DNA from: Akkermansiaceae bacterium
GTDB lineage: Bacteria; Verrucomicrobiota; Verrucomicrobiia; Verrucomicrobiales; Akkermansiaceae
Length of the DNA stretch: 64,000 nucleotides
Assembly: GCA_017798145.1 (NCBI GenBank)
Contig: CP059069.1
Coordinates: 791,226-855,225, forward strand
Reading direction: 5' to 3'
Numbering within the stretch: the stretch's first letter is position 1; each line of letters opens with the position of its first letter. Position numbers and translations under genes: made by a program. This document shows positions 25,682 through 33,215 of the stretch, one piece after another. The notes beneath the pieces were generated by a model, which ran no database searches, had not been told where the DNA came from, and was given only the letters and a program-made list of their open reading frames with translations.

Positions 25682-26602
25682 TCAGCCCGGCATGTTGCCG
25701 AAAGCCATTTCGCACAGGCCGATGAAGGATTCCCCGACGAGGCTGGGAGCTCTCTGCGTGGAGTGGAAAACACCCCACTCCCGCCGGATGCGCGGCTCGC
25801 GGATTGGCACTGCACAGAGTGTCCCGTCGGCGATCTCCCTTGCGGCTACCCATGGGGCGACGATGCCCACCCCGGTGCCTAGCTTGGCCATCTCCTTGAG
25901 CGCCTGCATGTCGCCGAGCACCAGGGGCTTCCTGATTTTTCCGGCCATGCGCTCCATCCAGTCCTCGATGAGGCGGTGGGTCTCGGTCGCGCGGGCGTAG
26001 ATGATGAAATGCTGGTCGCCGAGCGCATTGAGCATGTCATCCTTGTTTGCCGCCCACGGGTGGAAGGGCGAGACGACGAACGCCAACTCGTCGGTGAACA
26101 TGGCCCGGTAGCCATCCCCTCCGTGGTTCTTCGGCTTCAGGCCTACGACAATGTCCAGCTCACCCTGGTCGAGTTTTTCCAGGAGCATGGTCGTATCGCC
26201 CGCGTCGATGTTCGGCTCGCACCTCGGGAAGCAGTCGCGGAACTCGCGCAGCACGCTGGGTATCAGGAAATGGCAGAGGCTGTGGGGCGCGCCGACCCGG
26301 ATGCAGGTCTGGCCCCAGCGCCTCAGTCCGTCAAGGTCGCGTGTCGCCCCTTCGATCTCGTGGAGGATACGGCGGCAGCGGCGGAGCAGGATTTCGCCTT
26401 CCGAGGTGACCGCCACCCGTTTCCCCGATCGGTCGAGCAGCTTGCAACCGAGCTGATCCTCGAGCGTCCGCATCGAGTGGCTGACGGCGGATTGCGTGAC
26501 GAACAGCCTCCTGGAGGCCAGGGTGAAACTCCCCTCCTCCGCCACCGCCACGAGAGCGCGCAACTGGCGCAGGTCAGGTACCCAGTCCATAGGAAATTTC
26601 AC
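25682..26602 (-). CDS. LysR-family transcriptional regulator
   Basis: 306 residues (a start at the second Met, 26590, is also possible). The N-terminal winged helix reads L-R-Q-L-R-A-L-V-A-V-A-E-E-G-S-F-T-L-A-S, then V-T-Q-S-A-V-S-H-S-M-R-T-L-E-D-Q-L-G, typical LysR. A two-lobed effector domain follows (residues about 95-300). It is divergent from an NrtA/NasS-like gene with only 79 bp between, and a palindrome there suits autoregulation and control of the neighbour. It has tail-to-tail contact with the S10 peptidase gene, 6 bp apart. Confidence 0.93.
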   Translation of the reverse strand: MKFPMDWVPDLRQLRALVAVAEEGSFTLASRRLFVTQSAVSHSMRTLEDQLGCKLLDRSGKRVAVTSEGEILLRRCRRILHEIEGATRDLDGLRRWGQTCIRVGAPHSLCHFLIPSVLREFRDCFPRCEPNIDAGDTTMLLEKLDQGELDIVVGLKPKNHGGDGYRAMFTDELAFVVSPFHPWAANKDDMLNALGDQHFIIYARATETHRLIEDWMERMAGKIRKPLVLGDMQALKEMAKLGTGVGIVAPWVAAREIADGTLCAVPIREPRIRREWGVFHSTQRAPSLVGESFIGLCEMAFGNMPG

Positions 26603-26635
26603 TCATCGCACGAATGCCGAAAACAAGCACCGCGT

Positions 26636-26659
26636 ATGCCAAAGGCGCGGAATTGGCAT
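26636..26659. promoter_or_regulatory. Candidate LysR operator between divergent genes
   Basis: ATGCCAA, ten bases, TTGGCAT is a perfect 7-bp inverted repeat. A third ATGCC half-site lies exactly 22 bp upstream (26614-26618), two helical turns away. LysR proteins commonly bind such a recognition dyad plus an activation half-site. The element lies between the divergent LysR and NrtA/NasS-like genes. Confidence 0.65.
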
Positions 26660-26681
26660 TCGATCCGCTTATCACCCGCCC

Positions 26682-27716
26682 ATGCGGCCATTCAACTCGA
26701 ACCATAAGAAAACTCAGACGATCCGGCTCGGCTACGTCCCGCTCAACGATTGCGCCCCCCTGGCGGTGGCGCGGGAGATGGGGATTTTCGAAAAGCACGG
26801 CCTGAACGTCAGCCTACACCGTGAGCTGGGCTGGGCCACGATCCGCGACAGCCTCTTCTACGGGGAGCTGGATGCCGCGCAATCCATCGCCGGGATCGCA
26901 CTCGCGCTTGGCTTCGGGCTAACCGACCTGCGCTGCGAGGTTTCCGTCCCCCTGATCCTCAATCTCCACGGAAACGCGATCACGCTCTCCTCCCACCTGC
27001 CCCATGATGAGATCGGCGATGGCTCAGGGCTGAAGGGATACCTTGCCCGCCATTGGAACAAGGAACGCCCGTTCACCCTTGCCACCACCCACCGCTTTTC
27101 ATCCCACAGCGTGCTGCTCCACGCATGGCTGAAGCGCCACAACCTCGCGGATACCGACATCGAGATCATTGTCCTCCCCCCTTCCCTCATGCCGCGCCAT
27201 CTCAGTGCCGGACACATCGACGGTTACTGCGTCGGCGAGCCATACAACTCCGAATCCATACTCGGCGGCTTCGGGTGGTCTCCCGCCACCTCTGCGGAAC
27301 TCTCCTACGGGCATCCGGAAAAAGTGCTGTTGCTATCCGCCGAGTTCACCAAGGAGCGGAAGGCGGAAACCGTCCGGCTCGTCGCGGCTTTGTTAGAGAG
27401 CTGCAAGCTCTGCCAGGATCCAGCATTCCGGGAAGACCTAATCAACATCCTCGCACAAAGGCAATACACCTCCGCCAGTCCGGAAGTCCTCCGCAACAGC
27501 CTGGGTGAATCCTTTTTCACCGGGAATACGCGTGTGTCAGCCTCCTCGTTCCATATCTTCCATGGCGATTCGGTCAACCGCCCAACCACCGACAAGGCAT
27601 CGTGGATGCTTGCAGGGCTTCGCAGCGCGGGGAGTCTCCCCGAGGCTTCCCTGGGATCGCTTTCCCGGCTCTACCGCGAGGATATCTACATGGCGGCCGT
27701 GGCGGCTACGCCGTAA
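26682..27716 (+). CDS. NrtA/CmpA/NasS-like ligand-binding protein, no signal peptide
   Basis: 344 residues, ATG 26682. The opening I-R-L-G-Y-V-P-L-N-D-C-A-P-L-A-V-A-R-E-M-G-I-F, the G-W-A-T-I-R-D segment, A-Q-S-I-A-G-I-A-L-A, and G-H-I-D-G-Y-C-V-G-E-P-Y-N belong to the nitrate/bicarbonate-binding NrtA/CmpA group. Neither a Sec signal nor a lipobox is visible, so the protein is probably cytoplasmic, as is NasS, the nitrate sensor that holds the antiterminator NasT. No NasT, transporter permease or nitrate reductase lies nearby; instead it is divergent from a LysR regulator. Likely an anion sensor or part of a regulatory pair; ligand unknown. Confidence 0.8.
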   Translation: MRPFNSNHKKTQTIRLGYVPLNDCAPLAVAREMGIFEKHGLNVSLHRELGWATIRDSLFYGELDAAQSIAGIALALGFGLTDLRCEVSVPLILNLHGNAITLSSHLPHDEIGDGSGLKGYLARHWNKERPFTLATTHRFSSHSVLLHAWLKRHNLADTDIEIIVLPPSLMPRHLSAGHIDGYCVGEPYNSESILGGFGWSPATSAELSYGHPEKVLLLSAEFTKERKAETVRLVAALLESCKLCQDPAFREDLINILAQRQYTSASPEVLRNSLGESFFTGNTRVSASSFHIFHGDSVNRPTTDKASWMLAGLRSAGSLPEASLGSLSRLYREDIYMAAVAATP

Positions 27717-27912
27717 AGGTGGGTGCAAGGACGGTGTCGGACGGGTCTCGGCATGGGGAGGAACATCTGAACAACCTGCGCGCGTCGGTGCTCTCCGACT
27801 CCGCTTAGCGCGATCTGGAACAGCATCTAACCGGTCTTGTGAACCCGGCCTGATCGGAAACAACGCGATGCGAATCGTCTTCTCAGCATAGCACCTGATT
27901 TTAGGATGCGGC

Positions 27913-28320
27913 ATGTTGGAACTGTTGGAACAGGCGCTACTGCCTTTCAATCTGCCCCTCACCATCGCTTTGGGGGCTGTTATGCTGTTCTGGCTCGTCG
28001 TCCTGCTGGGTTTCATCGGCATCGACACCTTCGATGTCGATCTCACTCCTGAGGCGCTGGATGCCGAAACCTTTTCGCTGCCAGACCTCATCGGCAAGCT
28101 GACCAACGCCGCCGACATCCCGGTCACCATCATCATTAGCCTTTATACGCTTTTTCTCTGGATGGCGTCCCTCCTTGGAAACTATTACCTCAATCCCATG
28201 CAATCGAACCTGATCGGACTCGCCATCCTTGGCGGCGGGCTTTTCGTCTCGCTGGCCCTCACCAAGGCCATCACCCAGCCGGAGGTGCGGCAGGGGAAGG
28301 ATGATGGGGATAAGGAGTGA
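27913..28320 (+). CDS. YqiJ-like (DUF1449) membrane protein, N-terminal part only
   Basis: 135 residues with TM helices around 14-36, 67-92 and 97-115. The order of one helix, an Asp/Leu-rich loop (F-D-V-D-L-T), then I-P-V-T-I-I-I-S-L-Y-T-L-F-L-W resembles the membrane half of the YqiJ/YuaF family, whose members carry a C-terminal OB-fold and sit beside flotillins. Here the chain ends in a charged tail without the OB domain, and no flotillin gene is adjacent. Either a short subfamily or a truncated gene. Family assignment is moderate. Confidence 0.6.
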   Translation: MLELLEQALLPFNLPLTIALGAVMLFWLVVLLGFIGIDTFDVDLTPEALDAETFSLPDLIGKLTNAADIPVTIIISLYTLFLWMASLLGNYYLNPMQSNLIGLAILGGGLFVSLALTKAITQPEVRQGKDDGDKE

Positions 28321-28330
28321 AGATTACGGA

Positions 28331-28484
28331 ACCACGGAAGGAAGAAGACGGGACTTCTGTTTGAAGAAGGAGGAACCACGAATTTCACGAATGATTTGGA
28401 TCTCAAGGATCCGCTCTTCAAGATTCGTCCAATTCGTGAGATTCGGGGTTCGTTGAGTCTTCTTCCTTCCGTGTGTTCCGTGGT
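28331..28484. repeat. Nested inverted-repeat element
   Basis: Two concentric inverted repeats. The outer arms, 28333-28349 and 28457-28473, are a perfect 17-bp match (CACGGAAGGAAGAAGAC against its complement). The inner arms, 28373-28392 and about 28432-28451, match at roughly 18 of 20 positions (GAACCACGAATTTCACGAAT type). A partial extra outer arm TCCGTGGT is at 28477-28484. The whole forms one long potential hairpin between two convergent genes. The ACCACGGAA / CACGAATTTCACGAAT wording resembles interspersed repeats often seen in Verrucomicrobiota intergenic DNA. Confidence 0.85.
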
Positions 28485-28490
28485 CAATTT

Positions 28491-30113
28491 TCACTCCCTG
28501 AAAACCTCCGGGACGAAGCGCAGCTCGGTGGCTTCGCGGACGGCGAGGCCGATTTGGAAACGCATGATTTCCTCGCTGACCGGCGCCTGGTAGTCGGCGA
28601 GGGTCTCGATGAGGGCGTCGGCGGGGCTGGTTTCCCGGGTGAGGACTTGGCGGGCGATTTTCACCGCGATGGCTTCTGCGGCACCGGGGGTGAGCAGGGC
28701 GGGCATGGCGGCAGAGGGGGCTGCTTCGGGCAGGTCGATGTCGCGCTGGCGGCAGAGGGCGCGGATGAGGCTGTAGGATTCAGCGTCATTGGCGGTGGGG
28801 AGAAGCGGGATTTTCACGTCGATGCGGCCCGGGCGCTTGAGATCGACCTCGATCAGGTCCGGGCGGCTGGAGGCCAGCAGCCAGAGGATTTTCCCGCGGT
28901 TCGAGGGCTCGCTCATTTCCTTGGCGATCATCGCATAGACGCGGCCGGAGAGGCCGCCGTCGTTGGCGCCGCTGTCGCGTTTGCCGAGGATCTGGTCGGC
29001 CTCGTCGATGAAGACGACGCAGCGGCCAAGACCCTGGAGCAGGCGGAAGATGCGTTCGAGGTTCGCCTCGGTGCTGCCGACCCAGCGGTCGCGGAAATTG
29101 GCGATCTTGACCACGGGCACGCCCGCTTCCCCGGCGAGGCAGTTGGCGAAATAGGTTTTCCCGGTGCCGACAGGCCCGCAGATGAGGTAACCCATCGGCA
29201 TGGCATCGGTGGCGCCGCGCCGCCAGAGCGCGAGATCCTCCCGCACCCATTTCTTGACGGCTTCCATGCCGTGGAGGTCGTCGAGCGTGCGCTTCGGCGG
29301 GATGAATTCGATGAGCCCCTGGCACTCGCGCTCGACCATGGATTTTTTCAGCTCGCCGAGATCGCGGGCTTCGATGGGTTTCCTGCCGTGCTCGCTGCGG
29401 CGGGCGATGCGGCGGAGGGCGGAAAGGGTGGTGCCTGCGAGAAGGGCGGCCGAGTGCGGGCCGTCTTCCACCAAGGTCTTCAACGCGACGGGCGTCTCCT
29501 TGGCCAGGAGGTCCAGGGTGTGGAGGATGGTTTCGGGGCAAGGCAGGGGAACCTGGATGCGGTCGGCGCGGGAGTTCTGCACCAGCATGGGGTGGAGATC
29601 GCTGAGGTTTTCCGTGATCAGGAAAGTCGCGAGCCCGTGGGCATTGAGCCGAGGGTCGGCGGCCCAATCGCGGATCTGCAGGGCGGTGGCGGTGCCGCCC
29701 GCTCCGGCGGGAGCGACGAGATGCGCCTCGCGAAGCAGGAAGGCGACGCCGATGTGGCGGCCGCCGCCGCTGTGGAGGTTGGAGCAGAAGCGGAAGTAGT
29801 GGCTGAGAAAGGAAATGGTTTCGGCGGGATCGCGCGGCAGGGCGCGGTCGCGGGCGGTGGGCCATTGCTGGAATGTTTCCCGCCCGCGCTCGATGCGCAG
29901 ACCCGCGCCGATGTCGTAGCTGAGGACGACATCGAAGGGGGCCAGCAGGCGGGAATCCAGGAATTCCGTTAGAGAACCGAGCCTCGCCGGGTTGTCGCCT
30001 TTCTCATCGATCAGGAAAAAGTCCTGCACATTGCCATGGAGGATGAACTGGCTGGAGGCGTCGCTTTCATAGAGCGCGGCCAGCTCCCGGGTCCATGGCG
30101 TCGGGTTTCCCAT
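28491..30113 (-). CDS. Cdc48/Ycf46-type AAA+ ATPase partnered with PspA
   Basis: 540 residues. The C-terminal half is a classical AAA module: Walker A G-P-V-G-T-G-K-T (about 314), Walker B V-V-F-I-D-E-A-D (about 369) and the second region of homology ending in R-P-G-R-I-D (about 428) with the arginine finger. The N-terminal 260 residues (F-I-L-H-G-N-V-Q-D-F-F opening) look like a degenerate AAA-like domain without Walker motifs, as in Ycf46-like proteins. Starts 12 nt after the pspA stop, so the two are co-transcribed. By analogy with Vps4 acting on ESCRT-III, it may remodel or disassemble PspA polymers; that function is inference. Confidence 0.85.
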   Translation of the reverse strand: MGNPTPWTRELAALYESDASSQFILHGNVQDFFLIDEKGDNPARLGSLTEFLDSRLLAPFDVVLSYDIGAGLRIERGRETFQQWPTARDRALPRDPAETISFLSHYFRFCSNLHSGGGRHIGVAFLLREAHLVAPAGAGGTATALQIRDWAADPRLNAHGLATFLITENLSDLHPMLVQNSRADRIQVPLPCPETILHTLDLLAKETPVALKTLVEDGPHSAALLAGTTLSALRRIARRSEHGRKPIEARDLGELKKSMVERECQGLIEFIPPKRTLDDLHGMEAVKKWVREDLALWRRGATDAMPMGYLICGPVGTGKTYFANCLAGEAGVPVVKIANFRDRWVGSTEANLERIFRLLQGLGRCVVFIDEADQILGKRDSGANDGGLSGRVYAMIAKEMSEPSNRGKILWLLASSRPDLIEVDLKRPGRIDVKIPLLPTANDAESYSLIRALCRQRDIDLPEAAPSAAMPALLTPGAAEAIAVKIARQVLTRETSPADALIETLADYQAPVSEEIMRFQIGLAVREATELRFVPEVFRE

Positions 30114-30125
30114 GACGGGGGAGGA

Positions 30126-30884
30126 TCAGGCGTTGGCTTCCGGCTCGGAGGCGCCCATGGATTTGCGGACGGGGCTTTCCTCGGCGGTCTTGGGGGGAGC
30201 TCCGGGGATGTCGAGGCCTTCCGCCGCGGCGAAGTCGGCGAGCGCCATTTCCTCGAGGGCGGATTGCTCCGACTGCATCGCCTCGATGCTGGAGAGGTTC
30301 ATGGAATCGCGGGCGACGCGGGCGCGGCCGGCGGCGGAGCTGCGCTGCTCCTCGACGATCTCGCTGAGGCGGTTGAGCGTTTCGCCGCCGCTGCCGAGAT
30401 TGGTGACAAGGCCGGCGGCCATCTCGTTGAGTTCGGCGGTCGCTTGCTTGATCTGGACTTCTTTGAGCCCACGGGAAAGTTCCTCGATCTTCCGTTTCGC
30501 CTCGTTGACGGAGACTTCGCGGGCTTTTACGAGTTCGTTGTAGGTTTTTTCCGCCTCGGCGAGTTGCTGGCGGTTCTCATCGAGTTCGCGCTTGGCGGTC
30601 TGGTAACGCATCGCGAGCTGGCCGGCGAGGGTCTGGTTGTTGGCGCGGATGTTGGCGGCGGTCTTGGCCCGCAGTTCCTCGCATTCCTTTTCAAGGCGGC
30701 GTGTCTGGCCGATGAGCTTTTCGCAAAGCCCGGCATGGGCGGCGAGGCCTTGGTTGTATTTCGCGATCTGGGTGCGGAGATTTTCCTTCTCCAGCTCGAG
30801 CAGGGCTTCAGGGTTCTTTTTCTCCAGGCCGCTGACGAAGAGGCCGAAGAATCCGCGCACGATGTTGGATAGTCTGGAGAACAT
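30126..30884 (-). CDS. pspA: PspA/IM30 (Vipp1) family membrane-stress protein
   Basis: 252 residues from ATG 30884. The short amphipathic N-terminal helix (M-F-S-R-L-S-N-I-V-R-G-F-F-G) and the long coiled coil from about 25 to 210 are characteristic of PspA/IM30, now placed in the ESCRT-III superfamily. The last 40 residues are Pro/Ala/Glu-rich and unlike E. coli PspA. PspA coats and seals stressed inner membrane. No PspF, PspB or PspC gene is nearby; instead an AAA+ ATPase follows immediately. The promoter should lie in 30885-31078. Confidence 0.9.
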   Translation of the reverse strand: MFSRLSNIVRGFFGLFVSGLEKKNPEALLELEKENLRTQIAKYNQGLAAHAGLCEKLIGQTRRLEKECEELRAKTAANIRANNQTLAGQLAMRYQTAKRELDENRQQLAEAEKTYNELVKAREVSVNEAKRKIEELSRGLKEVQIKQATAELNEMAAGLVTNLGSGGETLNRLSEIVEEQRSSAAGRARVARDSMNLSSIEAMQSEQSALEEMALADFAAAEGLDIPGAPPKTAEESPVRKSMGASEPEANA

Positions 30885-31078
30885 GCTGGTGAGGTCTTGC
30901 AATAGGAAAGGGCATCGCCAGGGGCATGCCAAGGCATTTCGGTGGCGAACGCGAAGAGGCGGTTAGGATCCCGGAGTCGGCCCCTGTGGCACCGGGACAA
31001 GCCCAAAATTCGCGTTGGATCGCCATGGCAAGGACGTCATGCCATCTGGCGGGGTCGCGAAGGATGCCCTACCAATGC

Positions 31079-32239
31079 TCACACCTTCGTCCAAGCCCCG
31101 TTCGCCTTTGATGATTTCACAGCGGCCTCGATAAAGGCCATGCCCGCCACGCCGTCATCGACAGTCGGGAAATCATAGGCGTCCGCTCCCTTGAAGTTTC
31201 CTTCGGTGGCGTCGGTGATGGCCTCGGCGGCGGCGAGATAGACGTTGGCGAAGGCCTCGATGAATGCCTCTGGGTGGCCGAAGGGAAGTCGGGTGTATTT
31301 CGATGCTTCCGCCCCGTTGTAGCTGTTGCCGCGGCGCCAGATTTCACGGGGTTTGTCGGCGAATTTCACGATGAGCTCGTTCGGATGCTCCTGGTGCCAC
31401 TCGATGGATGCCTTGGTGCCGTAGATGCGGATGTTGAGGTTGTTCTCGTCCCCGGTGGAAATCTGGGAGGCGTAAAGCACTCCGCGGGCTCCGCCCTCGT
31501 AGCGGCAGAGCATGGAGCCATCGTCATCGAGCTGGCGGCCGGGGATGAAAGTGTTCAGGTCGGCGGCGATTTCCTCCAGCTTCAGGCCGGAGATGTATTG
31601 GGCGAGGTTTTCCGCATGGGAGCCGATGTCGCCGATGCAGTTCGATACCCCGGAAATGGATGGATCCATGCGCCAGTTCGAGATCGCGCCGCCGGAGGAG
31701 GAAGCTTCCTCGTAGGCACCGATAGCGTATCCCTGCGGATATTCGGCGACGATTTTGAGGATCTTGCCGAGCTTGCCATCCTTCACCATCGCCTTGGCTT
31801 CCTTGACCATGGGGTAGCCGGTGTAGTTGTGCGTGAGTGCGAAAACGAGGCCGCTCCCATCCACGATGGCCTTGAGCCGCTCGCCCTCCTCCCTGGAGAA
31901 CGCGAGGGGTTTTTCGCAGATCACATGGATGCCGCTTTCGAGGAATTTCTTGGCCACCTTGTAGTGCAGGTCATTGCGGGCGACGATGCTGACGAAGTCG
32001 ATGCGCTCGCCCACCGGGAGGGCTGATTCCTTGTCGGCCATTTCCTCGAAGGTGCCGTAAACCCGATCCGGGGAGAGGAAAAAGTCCTCGCCGGAGAGCC
32101 GGGATTTCTCTGGATCCGAGGAGAAACAACCTGCCACCAGCTCGATCTTGCCGTCGAGGTTCGCCGCCATCCGGTGTACGGAGCCAATGAATGCCCCGCG
32201 TCCGCCGCCTACCATGCCCATCCTGAGTTTTCTTTTCAT
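31079..32239 (-). CDS. Gfo/Idh/MocA family oxidoreductase
   Basis: 386 residues from ATG 32239. The Rossmann NAD(P)-binding start is M-G-M-V-G-G-G-R-G-A-F-I-G-S-V-H, followed by the signature I-C-E-K-P-L-A-F (about residues 110-117), which supplies the catalytic-site Lys of this family. The C-terminal beta-sheet domain includes the G-D-I-G-S-H-A motif with the conserved His. Members oxidise or reduce sugars and inositols; the substrate is not predictable. No signal peptide. Divergent from vsr; no sugar operon adjoins it. Confidence 0.92.
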   Translation of the reverse strand: MKRKLRMGMVGGGRGAFIGSVHRMAANLDGKIELVAGCFSSDPEKSRLSGEDFFLSPDRVYGTFEEMADKESALPVGERIDFVSIVARNDLHYKVAKKFLESGIHVICEKPLAFSREEGERLKAIVDGSGLVFALTHNYTGYPMVKEAKAMVKDGKLGKILKIVAEYPQGYAIGAYEEASSSGGAISNWRMDPSISGVSNCIGDIGSHAENLAQYISGLKLEEIAADLNTFIPGRQLDDDGSMLCRYEGGARGVLYASQISTGDENNLNIRIYGTKASIEWHQEHPNELIVKFADKPREIWRRGNSYNGAEASKYTRLPFGHPEAFIEAFANVYLAAAEAITDATEGNFKGADAYDFPTVDDGVAGMAFIEAAVKSSKANGAWTKV

Positions 32240-32329
32240 AACCTTGCGGGCGAATCCTCCCCCATCCCCCCCGCAGCCTGCAACCCATTTTCCGTGGCAA
32301 AGTCCCCTTCCCGCCCCATCCTGTGCTTG

Positions 32330-32845
32330 ATGGCCGATATTTTCAGCAAAGACCAGCGATCCTACATCATGTCGTGCATACGGGGGCGGGATACGAAACC
32401 GGAGGTCGCATTGCGTTCCATGCTCCACGGTATGGGCTACCGTTTCACCGTCAACGGCCCTAACAACAGAGGGCTGCCGGGCAGGCCGGACATCGTGCTG
32501 CCGAGGTATGGGACGGTGATCTTCATGCACGGCTGCTTCTGGCACGGGCATGAGAACTGCCCGGACTTCAAGATGCCGAAATCACGCCGCGAGTGGTGGC
32601 AGGCGAAGATTTCCGGCAACAAGGCCCGCGACATGCGCGTCGAAGAGGAACTGCGCGGCATGGGCTGGCATGTGGTGACGATCTGGGCATGCGCCGTGAA
32701 AAACAGCCACGCGAGGATGTGGCTGGAGACAAGGCTTCCGGCGCTGATCGGTGATGTTCCGCAGATTGCCGAAGACCCGTTGCCGAAAGTGGCGGAGGAA
32801 TATGCGCCATACCGCGTCAATGGAACCGGACAAGATCCGCGTTGA
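32330..32845 (+). CDS. vsr: Very short patch repair endonuclease (Vsr)
   Basis: 171 residues. Vsr nicks DNA 5' of the T in T:G mismatches made by deamination of 5-methylcytosine. Visible motifs: S-x3-R-S-Y-I-M-S-C-I-R-G-R-D-T-K-P-E (with Glu25), G-R-P-D-I-V (Asp54, the catalytic aspartate) and F-M-H-G-C-F-W-H-G-H-E-N-C (His67, zinc/active-site region). Vsr genes normally sit beside a C5-cytosine methyltransferase; none is in this window. Start chosen at ATG 32330, matching the M-A-D-x-x family start. Confidence 0.93.
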   Translation: MADIFSKDQRSYIMSCIRGRDTKPEVALRSMLHGMGYRFTVNGPNNRGLPGRPDIVLPRYGTVIFMHGCFWHGHENCPDFKMPKSRREWWQAKISGNKARDMRVEEELRGMGWHVVTIWACAVKNSHARMWLETRLPALIGDVPQIAEDPLPKVAEEYAPYRVNGTGQDPR

Positions 32846-33038
32846 TGCGGCCTTCCGTACCGGATGTGTCCCCAAAGACAAATTGGGCCAGCCCGAATGA
32901 CAGGCCGGCATCTACCAGATGATCTTTGGGAAGCCCTTCCAGAACGAAATTTCCATCACTCCCTATGCGCATCACGGCGATTGATTCCCCGGCTTCCGTG
33001 GCTGGCAATGCCGCCGATGGCTGTAGGAAAAGAAGCAT
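32817..33038 (-). CDS. Possible small secreted protein
   Basis: 73 residues, tail-to-tail with vsr (29-bp overlap). The N-terminus is hydrophobic and ends A-L-P-A-T-E-A, resembling a signal peptide without a basic start; the rest has believable strand periodicity (S-I-A-V-M-R-I-G-S-D-G-N-F-V-L-E-G). A stop codon lies about 50 nt upstream in frame, so if real the gene is short or has lost its true N-terminus. Not recognised; may be a remnant. Confidence 0.3.
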   Translation of the reverse strand: MLLFLQPSAALPATEAGESIAVMRIGSDGNFVLEGLPKDHLVDAGLSFGLAQFVFGDTSGTEGRINADLVRFH

Positions 33039-33097
33039 GGGGCAAAGGCAGAGGGTGATGATTGGTGTGTGAGTGTGTTTTCACTTCACCCCAACAA

Positions 33098-33129
33098 CAC
33101 GTCGCGTCGCAGCTAGCCCTCGCGACGTG
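33098..33129. repeat. Perfect inverted repeat
   Basis: CACGTCGCG and its exact complement CGCGACGTG, separated by 14 nt. No T-tract follows on either strand, so it is not a standard terminator. It lies 87 bp upstream of the cytochrome c gene start and may be regulatory. Confidence 0.6.
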
Positions 33130-33215
33130 AGAAATCAAACGGCGATCATCATTTGCGGCCGGGATTCACTCTGGATTCTTTCATGGAAATGTGGATAGTC
33201 CGTCATCCCCACCTC

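Noticed and set aside
28473-29972. 499-codon plus-strand frame
   Set aside because: Antisense to the AAA+ ATPase; no recognisable motif, while the minus strand has Walker A, Walker B and an arginine finger.
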